64,000 bases of DNA from Sphingobacterium corticibacterium (lineage in GTDB: Bacteria > Bacteroidota > Bacteroidia > Sphingobacteriales > Sphingobacteriaceae). A model generated the notes under the pieces. That model did no database searches and had not been told where the DNA came from. It saw only the letters and a program-made list of their open reading frames with translations. Of the stretch, positions 8,755 to 17,228 are shown in pieces; position 1 is the first letter of the stretch; the number at the start of each line of letters is the position of its first letter. The position numbers were made by a program, and so were the translations under genes. The stretch lies in contig NZ_SGIT01000003.1 in assembly GCF_004208525.1 (NCBI RefSeq), forward strand, positions 248,001 through 312,000. Direction: 5' to 3'.

Positions 8755-11700
8755 TTAAAAGTTCACGTTTAAACCGACTGATATTGTTTTGTTTAACGGA
8801 TAGCTATATCCATAATCGCCTAGGCCGCCTCTAGATACATCTGGATTAGAATAGAATTCCGGGTCCATATATCTTAGTTTAGTGAATGTTAACAGGTTAT
8901 AAGCGTTTACATAGAGCCTCACCTTTTTAAGGTTAACTTTGGTCAGCCAGTCCGAAGGAAGGGAATATCCTAATTCTATCGATTTCAATCGGATATAAGC
9001 TGCATTTTGAATATTAAATTCAGAATTATAATTCGGATTCGTGCCCGTAAAAGCATAATCTCCCTCTATCCATTCTGTAGCCGGATCGTAAGGACTCGCT
9101 TCTGGGTTTGTGGGGCGCCACCGATTTAGAAATTCGGTCAATGCATTAGTATCCGACCACAGGGGTTGGTATAAAAATTCCCTCGCAGCAAAATACCGTT
9201 TTCCCGCCCCTTGCCACAACATATTGAGGTCAATTCCTTTCCAGCTGGCAGACAATGTGATACCATAGTTTATCAAAGGTACCATGCCGTTGACAGCTAG
9301 CGGATGGACGTCCAGGTCACTAATTTGTCCGTCACCATTCCAATCGAGGTATTGATAGTCACCCAATGTCGAACCTCGACTGATATAGGTTGTATTGTAA
9401 TATAGGTCGTCCCAATCCGTAATGATACCATTGCCCGCATACCCCCACCAAATGTTATTGTAACGTTGGTTATTATTCTGACGCCAGTTTAGGTAAGAGT
9501 TGCCCGCTCTAGCTCGTTCAAAATGCAGTGTTTTTACGCGTGTGTAAGAAATGTTTCCGGCAATCCTGTAAGAAAGGTCCTTCCATTTATCTGCATGATA
9601 TAATTCAAGTTCGATACCTTTTGTCAAGTCGCTGTTGAGATTTTCCTGAGGTTGGGCGGCACCAACAATACCGGGAAGCGACTGGCTACGGGTAGCTAAG
9701 AGGCCGTGTCGTTTGCGTTGGAAAAGCTCTAATGTACCGCCGAATTTACCCGTCCAGGCATCAAAGTCAAGCCCTAAGTTGAACATATCTGATTTATACC
9801 AGGTGATCGCTCTATTCGCAACACCCTTATCGCTGGAGCTGTTGATAAAATTTCCGTCGAATACGTATCCGGAAGGTAAGCTGACACTGCTTCCGCCGGT
9901 GGCAGGATAGTAATATCCTGTTAAGAAGTTGTAATCATTTGTTGCGGCATCATCCAACATTCTCCCATAGGATGCCCTTACCTTGAACAGATTTATGAAA
10001 TTTAAAGAAGAATTTTTTATAAAATCTTCTTCCGATATCACCCAGCCCGCCATGATGGCAGGCGTGCCTGCCCAACCCGACTGTCCCGAAAACCGTGAAG
10101 ACGATTCATACCGATAAGTAAACTCCGAGAGATATTTGCTCTTATAGTTATAAGCTAAACGACCGACGTATGCATGATAAGCATAATCGTATAACGAACC
10201 GCTGCTTACACTTTGATTTATTTGCATTTTATCCGTTATTCCCGCAAATATCTGGTCCAGTGGTAACGCCAACTGCCTACTGCCGTAGAAGTTGTCGCCT
10301 TCCCGATGGGTATTTTCAAAGAGCGCCATGGACGAGATGAAATGATCTTCAAATTGTTTTTCATAGCCTATTTGCACATTCCATAGGTTAGCATCTTTTC
10401 CATAAAAATACCTTGCCACACGGTTAGGTGCATCACTTTGGGCGTTCCATGTCCTTGGGTTTCCTCCAGAGTCATAGAGCTGGTAAGCTTTACTGAATTC
10501 CTTATTTTCATTTAAGGTATAGTCGTAGCTATATAACCCTTTTACATATAACCCATCTAGGAATGGAGCATCGTACCGTAAAGAGAAATTGGATTGGAAC
10601 CATTTGCTTCGGTATTCGTTTTTACCTACCAGATCACCATCCATCATAGCCGCCGGATTTTGTAATCCCCCATTTGACGGTTGCCAATATTTTGTCTGTT
10701 CGTCATCATAGAATACCCGGTCCATAGGTTGCATGAGCCACATGCCGCGGATAATATCCGACGAACTATAAGGTGTTGATTGGCGATCATCCAACGTACC
10801 GGCAAGATTCATGTCAAACACCAGATTGTCCGTTATTTTAGCCGAAATATTCGATCGCAAATTGAATATTTCGTAATTAATAGCGTTGGTGCGTAAAAAG
10901 CTTTCCTGTTTTTGCAGCCCTAAGCTGGAATAAAACGATATTCTATCGCTTCCCCCCGATGCATTAAGGGTATACATCTGCTGTGGGGCGCTATTTCTGA
11001 ATATAGCGGACACCCAATCCGTACTTTTCAATTCGCCACTTCTATATTGTTCTATTTGTTCATCCGTATACGGGCGGGTAGGGTTATCCACATTATGGGA
11101 GCTTCGTTCGTTATAGAGTGTCATCCAATCTACGGCATCTACCAGTTTTGGAAAATTTGATGGCCGTTGCCAGAGCATGCTGCCGGAATAACTAAGATCG
11201 ATTTCCCCTTGCGCTCCTTTTTTGGTCGTAATGAGTATAACACCATTTGCCGAGTTTACACCATATATCGCAGCTGAGGCGTCTTTCAATACCGAAATGC
11301 TCTCTATGTCTTCCGGATTGAGACGTGCCATGTTATTACGGGGTACACCGTCAATAACAATCAGTGGGGAGCCCAGCCCACGTATGTCCATCGAATTATT
11401 GAACTGGCCCGGCTCAGCCGAATTCTGTACGACACGCAAACCAGGAATTTTACCTGTCAACATATTGGGAAGACTCTCATTTTTGGTCGTGACGATCTCT
11501 TCGCCTTTAATAGCAGATACCGCCCCTGTCATCGTTTTCTGGGCTTGCTGACCATATCCCACCACCACAACCTCTTCGACCATCTGGTTATCATTCTCCA
11601 TGTTAATCCGGATATCGTCCGTAGTCGTAATAAGGTGTTCTACGGGTTTGTAACCTATATATTGAAAGGTAAGCGTGCTTCCTAGGGCAACGGTAATGGT

Positions 11701-11883
11701 GAACCTTCCCTTGTCATCACTCGTAGTCGTATTTTTAGTGTTCTTTTCACTAACGGTGACTCCTTTGAGCGGCCCGAGTTTGTCTTGTACTACACCGCTT
11801 ATGGCGACTGGATTTTGGCCCTGTCCAAATGATGCTGTAACTATCAGAAACAGCGTCCATGTTAAAACTGTTATTCTGTACAT
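8755..11883 (-). CDS. SusC/RagA family TonB-dependent oligosaccharide transporter (PUL 1)
   Basis: A 1042-residue outer-membrane TonB-dependent transporter. Order: signal peptide (about 1-22), CarboxypepD_reg-like domain (about 26-95, ISGVVQDKLGPLKGVTVSEK to TFQYIGYK), a short MVEEVVVVGYG linker that is the SusC signature, plug domain (about 105-230, with PGLRVVQNSAEP, IDGVPRNNM, SISVLKDASAAIYG), and the 22-strand barrel ending in a Phe (VGLNVNF). It imports oligosaccharides together with the SusD protein just downstream. A GntR-type operator/promoter lies about 170 bases upstream. Substrate inferred as mannose-containing glycan. Confidence 0.96.
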   Translation of the reverse strand: MYRITVLTWTLFLIVTASFGQGQNPVAISGVVQDKLGPLKGVTVSEKNTKNTTTSDDKGRFTITVALGSTLTFQYIGYKPVEHLITTTDDIRINMENDNQMVEEVVVVGYGQQAQKTMTGAVSAIKGEEIVTTKNESLPNMLTGKIPGLRVVQNSAEPGQFNNSMDIRGLGSPLIVIDGVPRNNMARLNPEDIESISVLKDASAAIYGVNSANGVILITTKKGAQGEIDLSYSGSMLWQRPSNFPKLVDAVDWMTLYNERSSHNVDNPTRPYTDEQIEQYRSGELKSTDWVSAIFRNSAPQQMYTLNASGGSDRISFYSSLGLQKQESFLRTNAINYEIFNLRSNISAKITDNLVFDMNLAGTLDDRQSTPYSSSDIIRGMWLMQPMDRVFYDDEQTKYWQPSNGGLQNPAAMMDGDLVGKNEYRSKWFQSNFSLRYDAPFLDGLYVKGLYSYDYTLNENKEFSKAYQLYDSGGNPRTWNAQSDAPNRVARYFYGKDANLWNVQIGYEKQFEDHFISSMALFENTHREGDNFYGSRQLALPLDQIFAGITDKMQINQSVSSGSLYDYAYHAYVGRLAYNYKSKYLSEFTYRYESSSRFSGQSGWAGTPAIMAGWVISEEDFIKNSSLNFINLFKVRASYGRMLDDAATNDYNFLTGYYYPATGGSSVSLPSGYVFDGNFINSSSDKGVANRAITWYKSDMFNLGLDFDAWTGKFGGTLELFQRKRHGLLATRSQSLPGIVGAAQPQENLNSDLTKGIELELYHADKWKDLSYRIAGNISYTRVKTLHFERARAGNSYLNWRQNNNQRYNNIWWGYAGNGIITDWDDLYYNTTYISRGSTLGDYQYLDWNGDGQISDLDVHPLAVNGMVPLINYGITLSASWKGIDLNMLWQGAGKRYFAAREFLYQPLWSDTNALTEFLNRWRPTNPEASPYDPATEWIEGDYAFTGTNPNYNSEFNIQNAAYIRLKSIELGYSLPSDWLTKVNLKKVRLYVNAYNLLTFTKLRYMDPEFYSNPDVSRGGLGDYGYSYPLNKTISVGLNVNF

Positions 11884-12278
11884 TTATTTATAGGTTTTAT
11901 TGGAAATGAATAATAAAGATCCGTTGATGGGAGTATTCGTTTTGCTCATATCTTTTCATGGTTTATAGTATGGTATTTTTAAATTCTCTATCCGCCATCG
12001 CAAAATATGGGGATAAGCTCACATATCGATATCGTTTTATCTATATGTTCATACAAATATAATTTGTACATATTTAATATCAAAATAAAAAACTCGTTAT
12101 TTTTTATTTTTTTTGATAACGGATGAACAGCTTTTTACAATATAAGTAATTAATAATCAGTGTTTATATTCGTTTCCATATGAAAAACACGTTAGCATGT
12201 AATATTTTTGCTCTTCATATAAAACGAATCTCTAACCCATTATATTTTTATTATGTACCAACAAATTAGTTATATGGT
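11884..12278. other. Intergenic region upstream of PUL 1 susC
   Basis: 395 AT-rich bases between the ROK gene stop and the susC start, both on the minus strand. The only recognised elements are the promoter/operator at 12043-12084, leaving an untranslated leader of about 160 bases. No open frame, RNA gene or clear terminator for the ROK gene was seen. Confidence 0.7.
12043..12084 (-). promoter_or_regulatory. Promoter and GntR-type operator of PUL 1 susC
   Basis: On the minus strand a TTTG (12084-12081), a 19-base spacer and TATATTTG (12061-12054) form a canonical Bacteroidota promoter. Two TATGNNCA elements flank the -7 box: TATGTACAAAT (12072-12062) inside the spacer and TATGAACATAT (12053-12043) just downstream. 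They include the decamer TGTATGAACA, which is also present in front of the isomerase and GH92 operons. An imperfect inverted repeat (ATACAAAT, 3-base gap, ATTTGTAC; 12051-12069) covers the -7 box. The likely binder is the GntR protein encoded at 16470-17207. Confidence 0.75.
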
Positions 12279-13409
12279 TTATTGATCATGATCAAGTTGA
12301 TGAAGAGCAAAATTATAGGCACCAATGGCAATGGCTTGATTCGTGCCGAGGGAAGAAACGGTTATGGCAGTCTGTTTTCTTTCGTTATATCTAATGTCCA
12401 TTTCCACCGATTCGGCGTTCTTGAAAGAGATAAATCTATTTTCGGACGCGCTAGCGTAGAATTTCTGCTGGTCGTTGACATCTGTTAAATCAAAGACCTG
12501 CGCCTCCATTCGATTGAAGGAGTCTCCGGAAAAAGTATGCAAGGATGTCCGCAGCTCCTCCATGAGCGCGGGCATAATGAATTTTTGAGCCCCCATCAGT
12601 CCACCTCCCAATACCACTAACCCATCCACAATGGCTATCATATGGGCTATACTGTCAGCCGCCACCTCACCGAGCAGTTCAAAGCTTCGGATAGCCGCTT
12701 GTTGATACCCCTCCTTTTTGCCTTCTGCAATTTCAAAAATATCCTGAGGGGTAAGGTCAGCAGCGTGTACACCAGCGAGGTTGCCATACTCCCGTATAAC
12801 CCCTCTTATACTTACGTTTTCTTCGGCCAGCATTGTTGGATATCGCTTGTTCCGGAAAGTCCAGATATCACCACCACAGCCATTATCTCCGTCGAGTAAG
12901 ACGTTGTTGATCACCACCCCTGAACCAAAGCCCGTTCCAAAGGTCAATCCAATTAAGTTTCTGTATTTCCGGCCACTATTTTTGTTTTCCAAAAGTTGAT
13001 TGATCGCCGGCAGCGCACCAGCCAACGCTTCTCCATAGGCAAATAAATTGCCGTCGTTATTTATAAATACCGGCAATTTAAAATATTGTTGTAAGTAAGG
13101 GCCTAATGGTACACCGCCACGAAAAGCAGGAAAATTGGGTAAATCACCTATAATTCCGTTTTTGTAGTCGGCAGGACCGGGAAAGGCGAAACTTATCGCC
13201 ACCGGAGGTTGCAAGCCGCTCGTTTGGAGCAGTGCGACCGAACGGCTGAAACCTTCGATTAATATTTTTAGACATTTACCCAGATCATTTGGGGAGGCCG
13301 GCAGCGTAAATGAGGGAATAATTTCTTTATTGCCTTGTATAGCCGAAAACGCAAAGTTGGAACCTCCGGCATCTAGTGTGAGTACAGTTCTGTTGTCAAA
13401 TTGGTACAT
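12279..13409 (-). CDS. ROK family sugar kinase, probable mannokinase/hexokinase
   Basis: A 376-residue ROK-type kinase. The N-terminal phosphate-binding loop is LTLDAGGSNFAFSAI, the catalytic segment is VFINNDGNLFAYGEALAG (NND.N..A.GE), and the ATP-binding LTFGTGFGSGVVIN follows. The Cys cluster CxCGxxGCxE, which binds zinc in many ROK proteins, is absent: only NGCGGDIW is seen nearby. There is no helix-turn-helix, so this is a kinase rather than a ROK repressor. It overlaps the transporter stop by one base (TAATG), and with the isomerase it makes a three-gene catabolic operon. Phosphorylation of imported mannose to mannose-6-phosphate is inferred from this context. Confidence 0.88.
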   Translation of the reverse strand: MYQFDNRTVLTLDAGGSNFAFSAIQGNKEIIPSFTLPASPNDLGKCLKILIEGFSRSVALLQTSGLQPPVAISFAFPGPADYKNGIIGDLPNFPAFRGGVPLGPYLQQYFKLPVFINNDGNLFAYGEALAGALPAINQLLENKNSGRKYRNLIGLTFGTGFGSGVVINNVLLDGDNGCGGDIWTFRNKRYPTMLAEENVSIRGVIREYGNLAGVHAADLTPQDIFEIAEGKKEGYQQAAIRSFELLGEVAADSIAHMIAIVDGLVVLGGGLMGAQKFIMPALMEELRTSLHTFSGDSFNRMEAQVFDLTDVNDQQKFYASASENRFISFKNAESVEMDIRYNERKQTAITVSSLGTNQAIAIGAYNFALHQLDHDQ

Positions 13410-14569
13410 TATTGGATGTTTTTAGGTGCGAACTTAAAGGAAATCGCCAGAAGATAAAGCACAAGTATCAATAATAAGCTGAAGCCGAATGTAATGTCCG
13501 TTTTTTGGGTGACGAAGCCTATGATAGGCGGAATGATAGCACCTCCAGCTACACCCATGATCATTAAAGACGATATCTCATTTTGTTTATCCTGTTTCAG
13601 TTGCAGCGCAAAGGTAAACAGAATCGAAAAGACGTTGGCACAACAAAATCCAATAATGACAATGCCCAAGTAAATCATTGAATTTGTTTGGGTGAACAGG
13701 AGTAGCAACACACCCAATATAGCTACCAGCATATTGATTTTCAGAAATCTAGCCGGAGCAATGCGTAACAACAGAAAAGAGCCCAGAAAAGAGCCCGCTA
13801 TGCGTGATCCGAAATACAGGCTGGAGCTTAACCCCGCTTTATCTGTTTCCATGCCTAATTTTTCGATAAGCAATTGGGGCGTAAATGTGTTCATGGACAC
13901 ATCGATACCTACCAGGACAAGGATACCCAAAAAAAGCAGCAGGGTATTCCTGTCGTTCAGCAGCCTGATAATGTCTCCGAAACCGGATGTTTCCCCGTGA
14001 CGTATTTTTTCTTCAATAGGTGTAAAATAGAGGTAGATTCCCGTGCCGGCTGATATGAAAGCATACGTTAGCAAGGCCAACTTCCAATCACCGTAATACG
14101 AAGCGGCAAAACTGGCGAGGATGGGGCCTAAAAAAGAAGCGATGGCTTTTGTGAATTGGCCAAAGGTCAGCATGCCCGCCAGCTTGTCGTCACTTACGAT
14201 GTTGCTTGCCAGTGGATTGATAGCCACCTGCAATATGGTATTGCTGATACCCAGTAAAATAAAAGCAAAGAGCATGCTGGGGAATGTATAATAAATCGAC
14301 GGTATGGTTAATGCGACGATACTTATGCCTATGGAAAGGACGACCATGTTTTTCTGTCCGTATCTATTCATCAGCAGGCCTGCCGGGATAGAAAATACGG
14401 CAAACCATAAAAACACCATCATAGGTAGTGCCGACGCGGCAAATGTACCTAGGTTAAAATCGTCCCGGACAAAATTTGTAGACACGCCTACGATATCGAC
14501 CATGCCCATTACAAAAAAGCTGAGTAGAATAGGGATAAATACGTTGATGCGATTTGTTTTGGTGCTCAT
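13409..14569 (-). CDS. MFS sugar transporter (FHS-like), probable mannose importer
   Basis: A 386-residue inner-membrane carrier with about 12 hydrophobic segments. The first helix reads IPILLSFFVMGMVDIVGVST, and the loop between helices 2 and 3 reads GLLMNRYGQKNMVVLS, the D/N-R-x-G-x-K/R-type major facilitator motif. Resemblance is to the fucose/glucose-galactose permease (FHS) group common in Bacteroidota glycan loci, but it is not decisive. It lies 12 bp after the isomerase gene and overlaps the kinase gene start, so sugar import, phosphorylation and isomerisation are encoded together. Mannose as the cargo is inferred. Confidence 0.87.
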   Translation of the reverse strand: MSTKTNRINVFIPILLSFFVMGMVDIVGVSTNFVRDDFNLGTFAASALPMMVFLWFAVFSIPAGLLMNRYGQKNMVVLSIGISIVALTIPSIYYTFPSMLFAFILLGISNTILQVAINPLASNIVSDDKLAGMLTFGQFTKAIASFLGPILASFAASYYGDWKLALLTYAFISAGTGIYLYFTPIEEKIRHGETSGFGDIIRLLNDRNTLLLFLGILVLVGIDVSMNTFTPQLLIEKLGMETDKAGLSSSLYFGSRIAGSFLGSFLLLRIAPARFLKINMLVAILGVLLLLFTQTNSMIYLGIVIIGFCCANVFSILFTFALQLKQDKQNEISSLMIMGVAGGAIIPPIIGFVTQKTDITFGFSLLLILVLYLLAISFKFAPKNIQ

Positions 14570-14581
14570 GTTATCCAGATT

Positions 14582-16330
14582 TTATGCTTTGAAACGAACG
14601 TACGCTTTTATAGTCATGCATTCCTTTCCTTCGGACGCTCCATATGGCCGTATGCTATACTGTCCCAAGTGAGCCGGAATGATAAAGGTCTCGGCGTAAT
14701 GTACAATAAAGGGCTCGAAACTTGCATCTATACTTTCTACGATAGCTTCCTCCCCTTCGACCAAGTTAAGTACATTTACACTGTCGCCAGTATAATGGAC
14801 AACCCTTTTGTTAAATCGGTGCCTTCTGGTTTCTATAAACTCATGATCATGTAGGCCTGTCCGCTCTTCCGACCAGCCGTCGCCACTGTCTACCGCCTCT
14901 ATGGTATTCACCAGATATTTCATGGTATAGTCGTAATCCCTTTCCCAGTCTATTACTTCCAGACCACGTTCCACATTGATAGGACGAGGTTTGCCATTGA
15001 GCCCTAGTCTTCCCCAGTCCCACATTTTGAAGGTAAAGTGGTTGGGTGTGGAGCTTATTTCCAGCACCAGGGTCTCCGGTCCGGAGCAATGCACCGTTCC
15101 GGCGGGGATCAAAAAATGATCATGTTTTCTCACCGGTATTTTATTGGCATATTTTTCCGCGTCAAACGGCATGATACTTTTCTGCGCATCGCGTAAGTCT
15201 TGTGCCATCTGTGTTTTGTCCACTTCGTTCTTCAAGCCCAGATATACCATCGCGTCTTCTTTGGCATCCAGCACATAATAGCTTTCATCTTGGGTATATT
15301 TCATTCCAAAATGCTGGCGTATGTAGTGGGTAGTAGGGTGTACCTGAAAACTGAGGTACCCACCGCCTACCGTGTCTAAGAAATCAAACCGGATAGGAAA
15401 ATCTTTTCCAAAGCGAGATTCTACAGGTCCTCCTAACAATGCCTTCGCACGGAGCAGCACCACATTTATCGATGGGAGTTCAAATGTGGTTCCTTCAATA
15501 GAAAACAAAAGGCTGTTTTCCTCTGGTACACAGTCGAAGCACCAGCCATAATTGGCGACCTCTCTGTCCAGGTCACAAACCTCTTTCATCCATTGTCCAC
15601 CCCATGGCGCTGGCGCAAAAAATGGCACTACGCGAAAAGGGCGGTTTACCGTTTCATCAATCCCCCGCATAAATGTTGCCTTATCGATGAGTTTAGGTGC
15701 ATCTTCTATATGGGTGTCTATCCAGAATGCGATACGGTCAAATAGAGATTCTTTATGTGTGTCGCAGATCAACCAGTCGTTGAAATAACATCTTTTGTGC
15801 TGGCTCTCAAAAGTATCTTTGCTGTTATCTATACCGATGCTATGTACGCTTCCTTTTCGCATGCGGAGTTGATGTTCCCAGCGGGCCAGATCGGCATAGA
15901 CCAACGTCGCAGAAGCAGGAGCTATCAGCGAGGCACCTATACCTAACACGATAGCATTGCCGTCGTGCTGTTCCAACCATTCTTTAGCAGCAGCCAACGC
16001 TTCCGGATCAAAATAGTCAACCAGCTTAAGAGGCGTAACATAGCCAAACAAAATGTCTTCCGTAACGTACGGGGCTGTCATATTTCGGATTTCCTCTTCT
16101 GATTTTAATAAATCTCGGGTGAGGATAACCTTATCGGGATGAAGGACTTCTAAAGCTTCCGCTATTTCGGACTCGTATACGCCTACATACATGTCAATAG
16201 CCAGTATACCATTACTTTCTATAAGTGGACGGAAAATAGAGCGAATATTATCCCATCCAGTGTGTATCTGACCGGATATAATGGTAGCGGGATACTTGTC
16301 ATAATTTGAGCGTTTTTTTTGAGCAGTCAT
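14582..16330 (-). CDS. manA: Class I mannose-6-phosphate isomerase with N-terminal extra domain
   Basis: A 582-residue protein interconverting mannose-6-phosphate and fructose-6-phosphate in the cytoplasm. The C-terminal two thirds (from about 205) form the type I isomerase cupin: FFAPAPWGGQWMKEV, the zinc-binding GGYLSFQVHPTTHYI, and HFLIPAGTVHCSGPETLVLE. The first 200 residues are an extra domain (TIISGQIHTGWDNIRSIF, AIVLGIGASLIAPASATLVY) that looks like a nucleoside-kinase-type fold with a degenerate P-loop (GIGASL, no GK[ST]). Ordinary type I isomerases have about 300-400 residues, and I recall this longer two-domain form from Bacteroidota and Firmicutes. First gene of the isomerase-transporter-kinase operon; its promoter carries the shared operator. 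Confidence 0.9.
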   Translation of the reverse strand: MTAQKKRSNYDKYPATIISGQIHTGWDNIRSIFRPLIESNGILAIDMYVGVYESEIAEALEVLHPDKVILTRDLLKSEEEIRNMTAPYVTEDILFGYVTPLKLVDYFDPEALAAAKEWLEQHDGNAIVLGIGASLIAPASATLVYADLARWEHQLRMRKGSVHSIGIDNSKDTFESQHKRCYFNDWLICDTHKESLFDRIAFWIDTHIEDAPKLIDKATFMRGIDETVNRPFRVVPFFAPAPWGGQWMKEVCDLDREVANYGWCFDCVPEENSLLFSIEGTTFELPSINVVLLRAKALLGGPVESRFGKDFPIRFDFLDTVGGGYLSFQVHPTTHYIRQHFGMKYTQDESYYVLDAKEDAMVYLGLKNEVDKTQMAQDLRDAQKSIMPFDAEKYANKIPVRKHDHFLIPAGTVHCSGPETLVLEISSTPNHFTFKMWDWGRLGLNGKPRPINVERGLEVIDWERDYDYTMKYLVNTIEAVDSGDGWSEERTGLHDHEFIETRRHRFNKRVVHYTGDSVNVLNLVEGEEAIVESIDASFEPFIVHYAETFIIPAHLGQYSIRPYGASEGKECMTIKAYVRFKA

Positions 16331-16343
16331 TTGTCTTATTTAA

Positions 16344-16396
16344 TGTATGAACAAATTAAGTATGTGCAAATATATAATTTATTTCTATTTGTCAAA
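16344..16396 (-). promoter_or_regulatory. Promoter and GntR-type operator of the isomerase operon
   Basis: On the minus strand TTTG (16396-16393), an 18-base spacer and TATATTTG (16374-16367) form a canonical promoter. Overlapping and downstream of the -7 box are two direct repeats, read on the plus strand as TATGAACAAAT (16346-16356) and TATGTGCAAAT (16361-16371), 15 bases apart. The element includes TGTATGAACA (16344-16353), shared with the susC and GH92 promoters. Its edge is only 14 bases from the start codon, so a bound protein would block initiation. Confidence 0.8.
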
Positions 16397-16469
16397 CTGT
16401 TTTTGAGTAAATATTGTTTTATTTCATATTTTTACCTAAAATTTGGCTATTTTGATATATTAGGCATAC

Positions 16470-17207
16470 ATGAAAAGCAATTCATTAGACAAAAAAGAAC
16501 TAGATCCGCTTCATATTCAAGCAGAAACATATATAAGGCAACTGATCGAAAAAGAAGAGTACAAAGCCGGTAAACTACTTCCCACTGAAGTTGAGCTCGC
16601 TAAAATGTTGAACATTTCAAGGAATACATTGAGACAAGCTATCAATAAGTTGGTATATGAAGGATTACTGTTGCGTAAAAGAGGGCATGGAACGAGAGTC
16701 GTACGCAAGGGAATTGTAGGTGGTATAAAAAATTGGTTGAGCTTCTCCCAAGAAATGAAGATGTTGGGTATAGAGGTTAAAAATTTTGAATTGCATATTC
16801 GTTATACCGATGCCCCCACAGAAATTTCCAATTTCTTTATGCTGGAGGAGAAAGAAAACACCAAATGCTTGCTGATGGAGCGCGTCCGTGGCAATACCAG
16901 TTATCCTTTTGTCTACTTCGTTTCTTATTTCAATCCGGATATACCCTTGTCGTCTGACGAAAACTTCCGACGTCCTTTGTATGAGATTCTCGAGAAAGAT
17001 TTCGGCGTCATCGTAAAGACGTCCAAAGAAGAAGTGTATGCGCGGCTAGCGGGAGACTTGGTTGCTCAAAAACTCGAAATCAAGGCAACCGATCCGATAT
17101 TGGTCAGAAAGAGATTTGTTTATGACGATAAAGGTAGGCCTATTGAATACAATATAGGTTATTACCGTGCAGATAGTTTTACGTATACTATAGAAGCTGA
17201 AAGATAG
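16470..17207 (+). CDS. GntR/UTRA (HutC-type) transcriptional regulator of PUL 1
   Basis: A 245-residue cytoplasmic regulator. The N-terminal winged helix-turn-helix (about 12-76) reads PLHIQAETYIRQLIEKEEY, then LPTEVELAKMLNISRNTLRQ and AINKLVYEGLLLRKRGHGTR, standard GntR. Residues 95-243 form a UTRA ligand domain (LLMERVRGNTSYPFVYFVSY, DPILVRKRFVYDDKGRPIEY). It is divergent from the mannose isomerase operon with a 139-bp gap that holds the shared operator; the same element occurs in front of susC and the GH92 operon. It is therefore the likely repressor of the locus, released by a sugar phosphate or mannoside; the effector is unknown. A weak own promoter is possible (TTTG 16402, TATTTTTA 16427-16434). 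The last codons lie inside a terminator stem. Confidence 0.92.
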   Translation: MKSNSLDKKELDPLHIQAETYIRQLIEKEEYKAGKLLPTEVELAKMLNISRNTLRQAINKLVYEGLLLRKRGHGTRVVRKGIVGGIKNWLSFSQEMKMLGIEVKNFELHIRYTDAPTEISNFFMLEEKENTKCLLMERVRGNTSYPFVYFVSYFNPDIPLSSDENFRRPLYEILEKDFGVIVKTSKEEVYARLAGDLVAQKLEIKATDPILVRKRFVYDDKGRPIEYNIGYYRADSFTYTIEAER

Positions 17208-17222
17208 CTTCTATAGTATACG
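17182..17222. terminator. Perfect 17-bp hairpin between convergent GntR and sulfatase genes
   Basis: Arms 17182-17198 and 17206-17222 (CGTATACTATAGAAGCT and its exact complement) are separated by a 7-base loop. The left arm encodes the last residues of the GntR protein and the TAG stop lies across loop and right arm; the sulfatase stop is 7 bases beyond. No long U-tract follows in either direction, so a bidirectional terminator is probable but not textbook. Confidence 0.75.
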
Positions 17223-17228
17223 CAGGCA

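Noticed and set aside
12279..13409. ROK gene as a NagC-type transcriptional repressor
   Set aside because: No N-terminal helix-turn-helix; the protein starts directly with the phosphate-binding loop, so it is a kinase.
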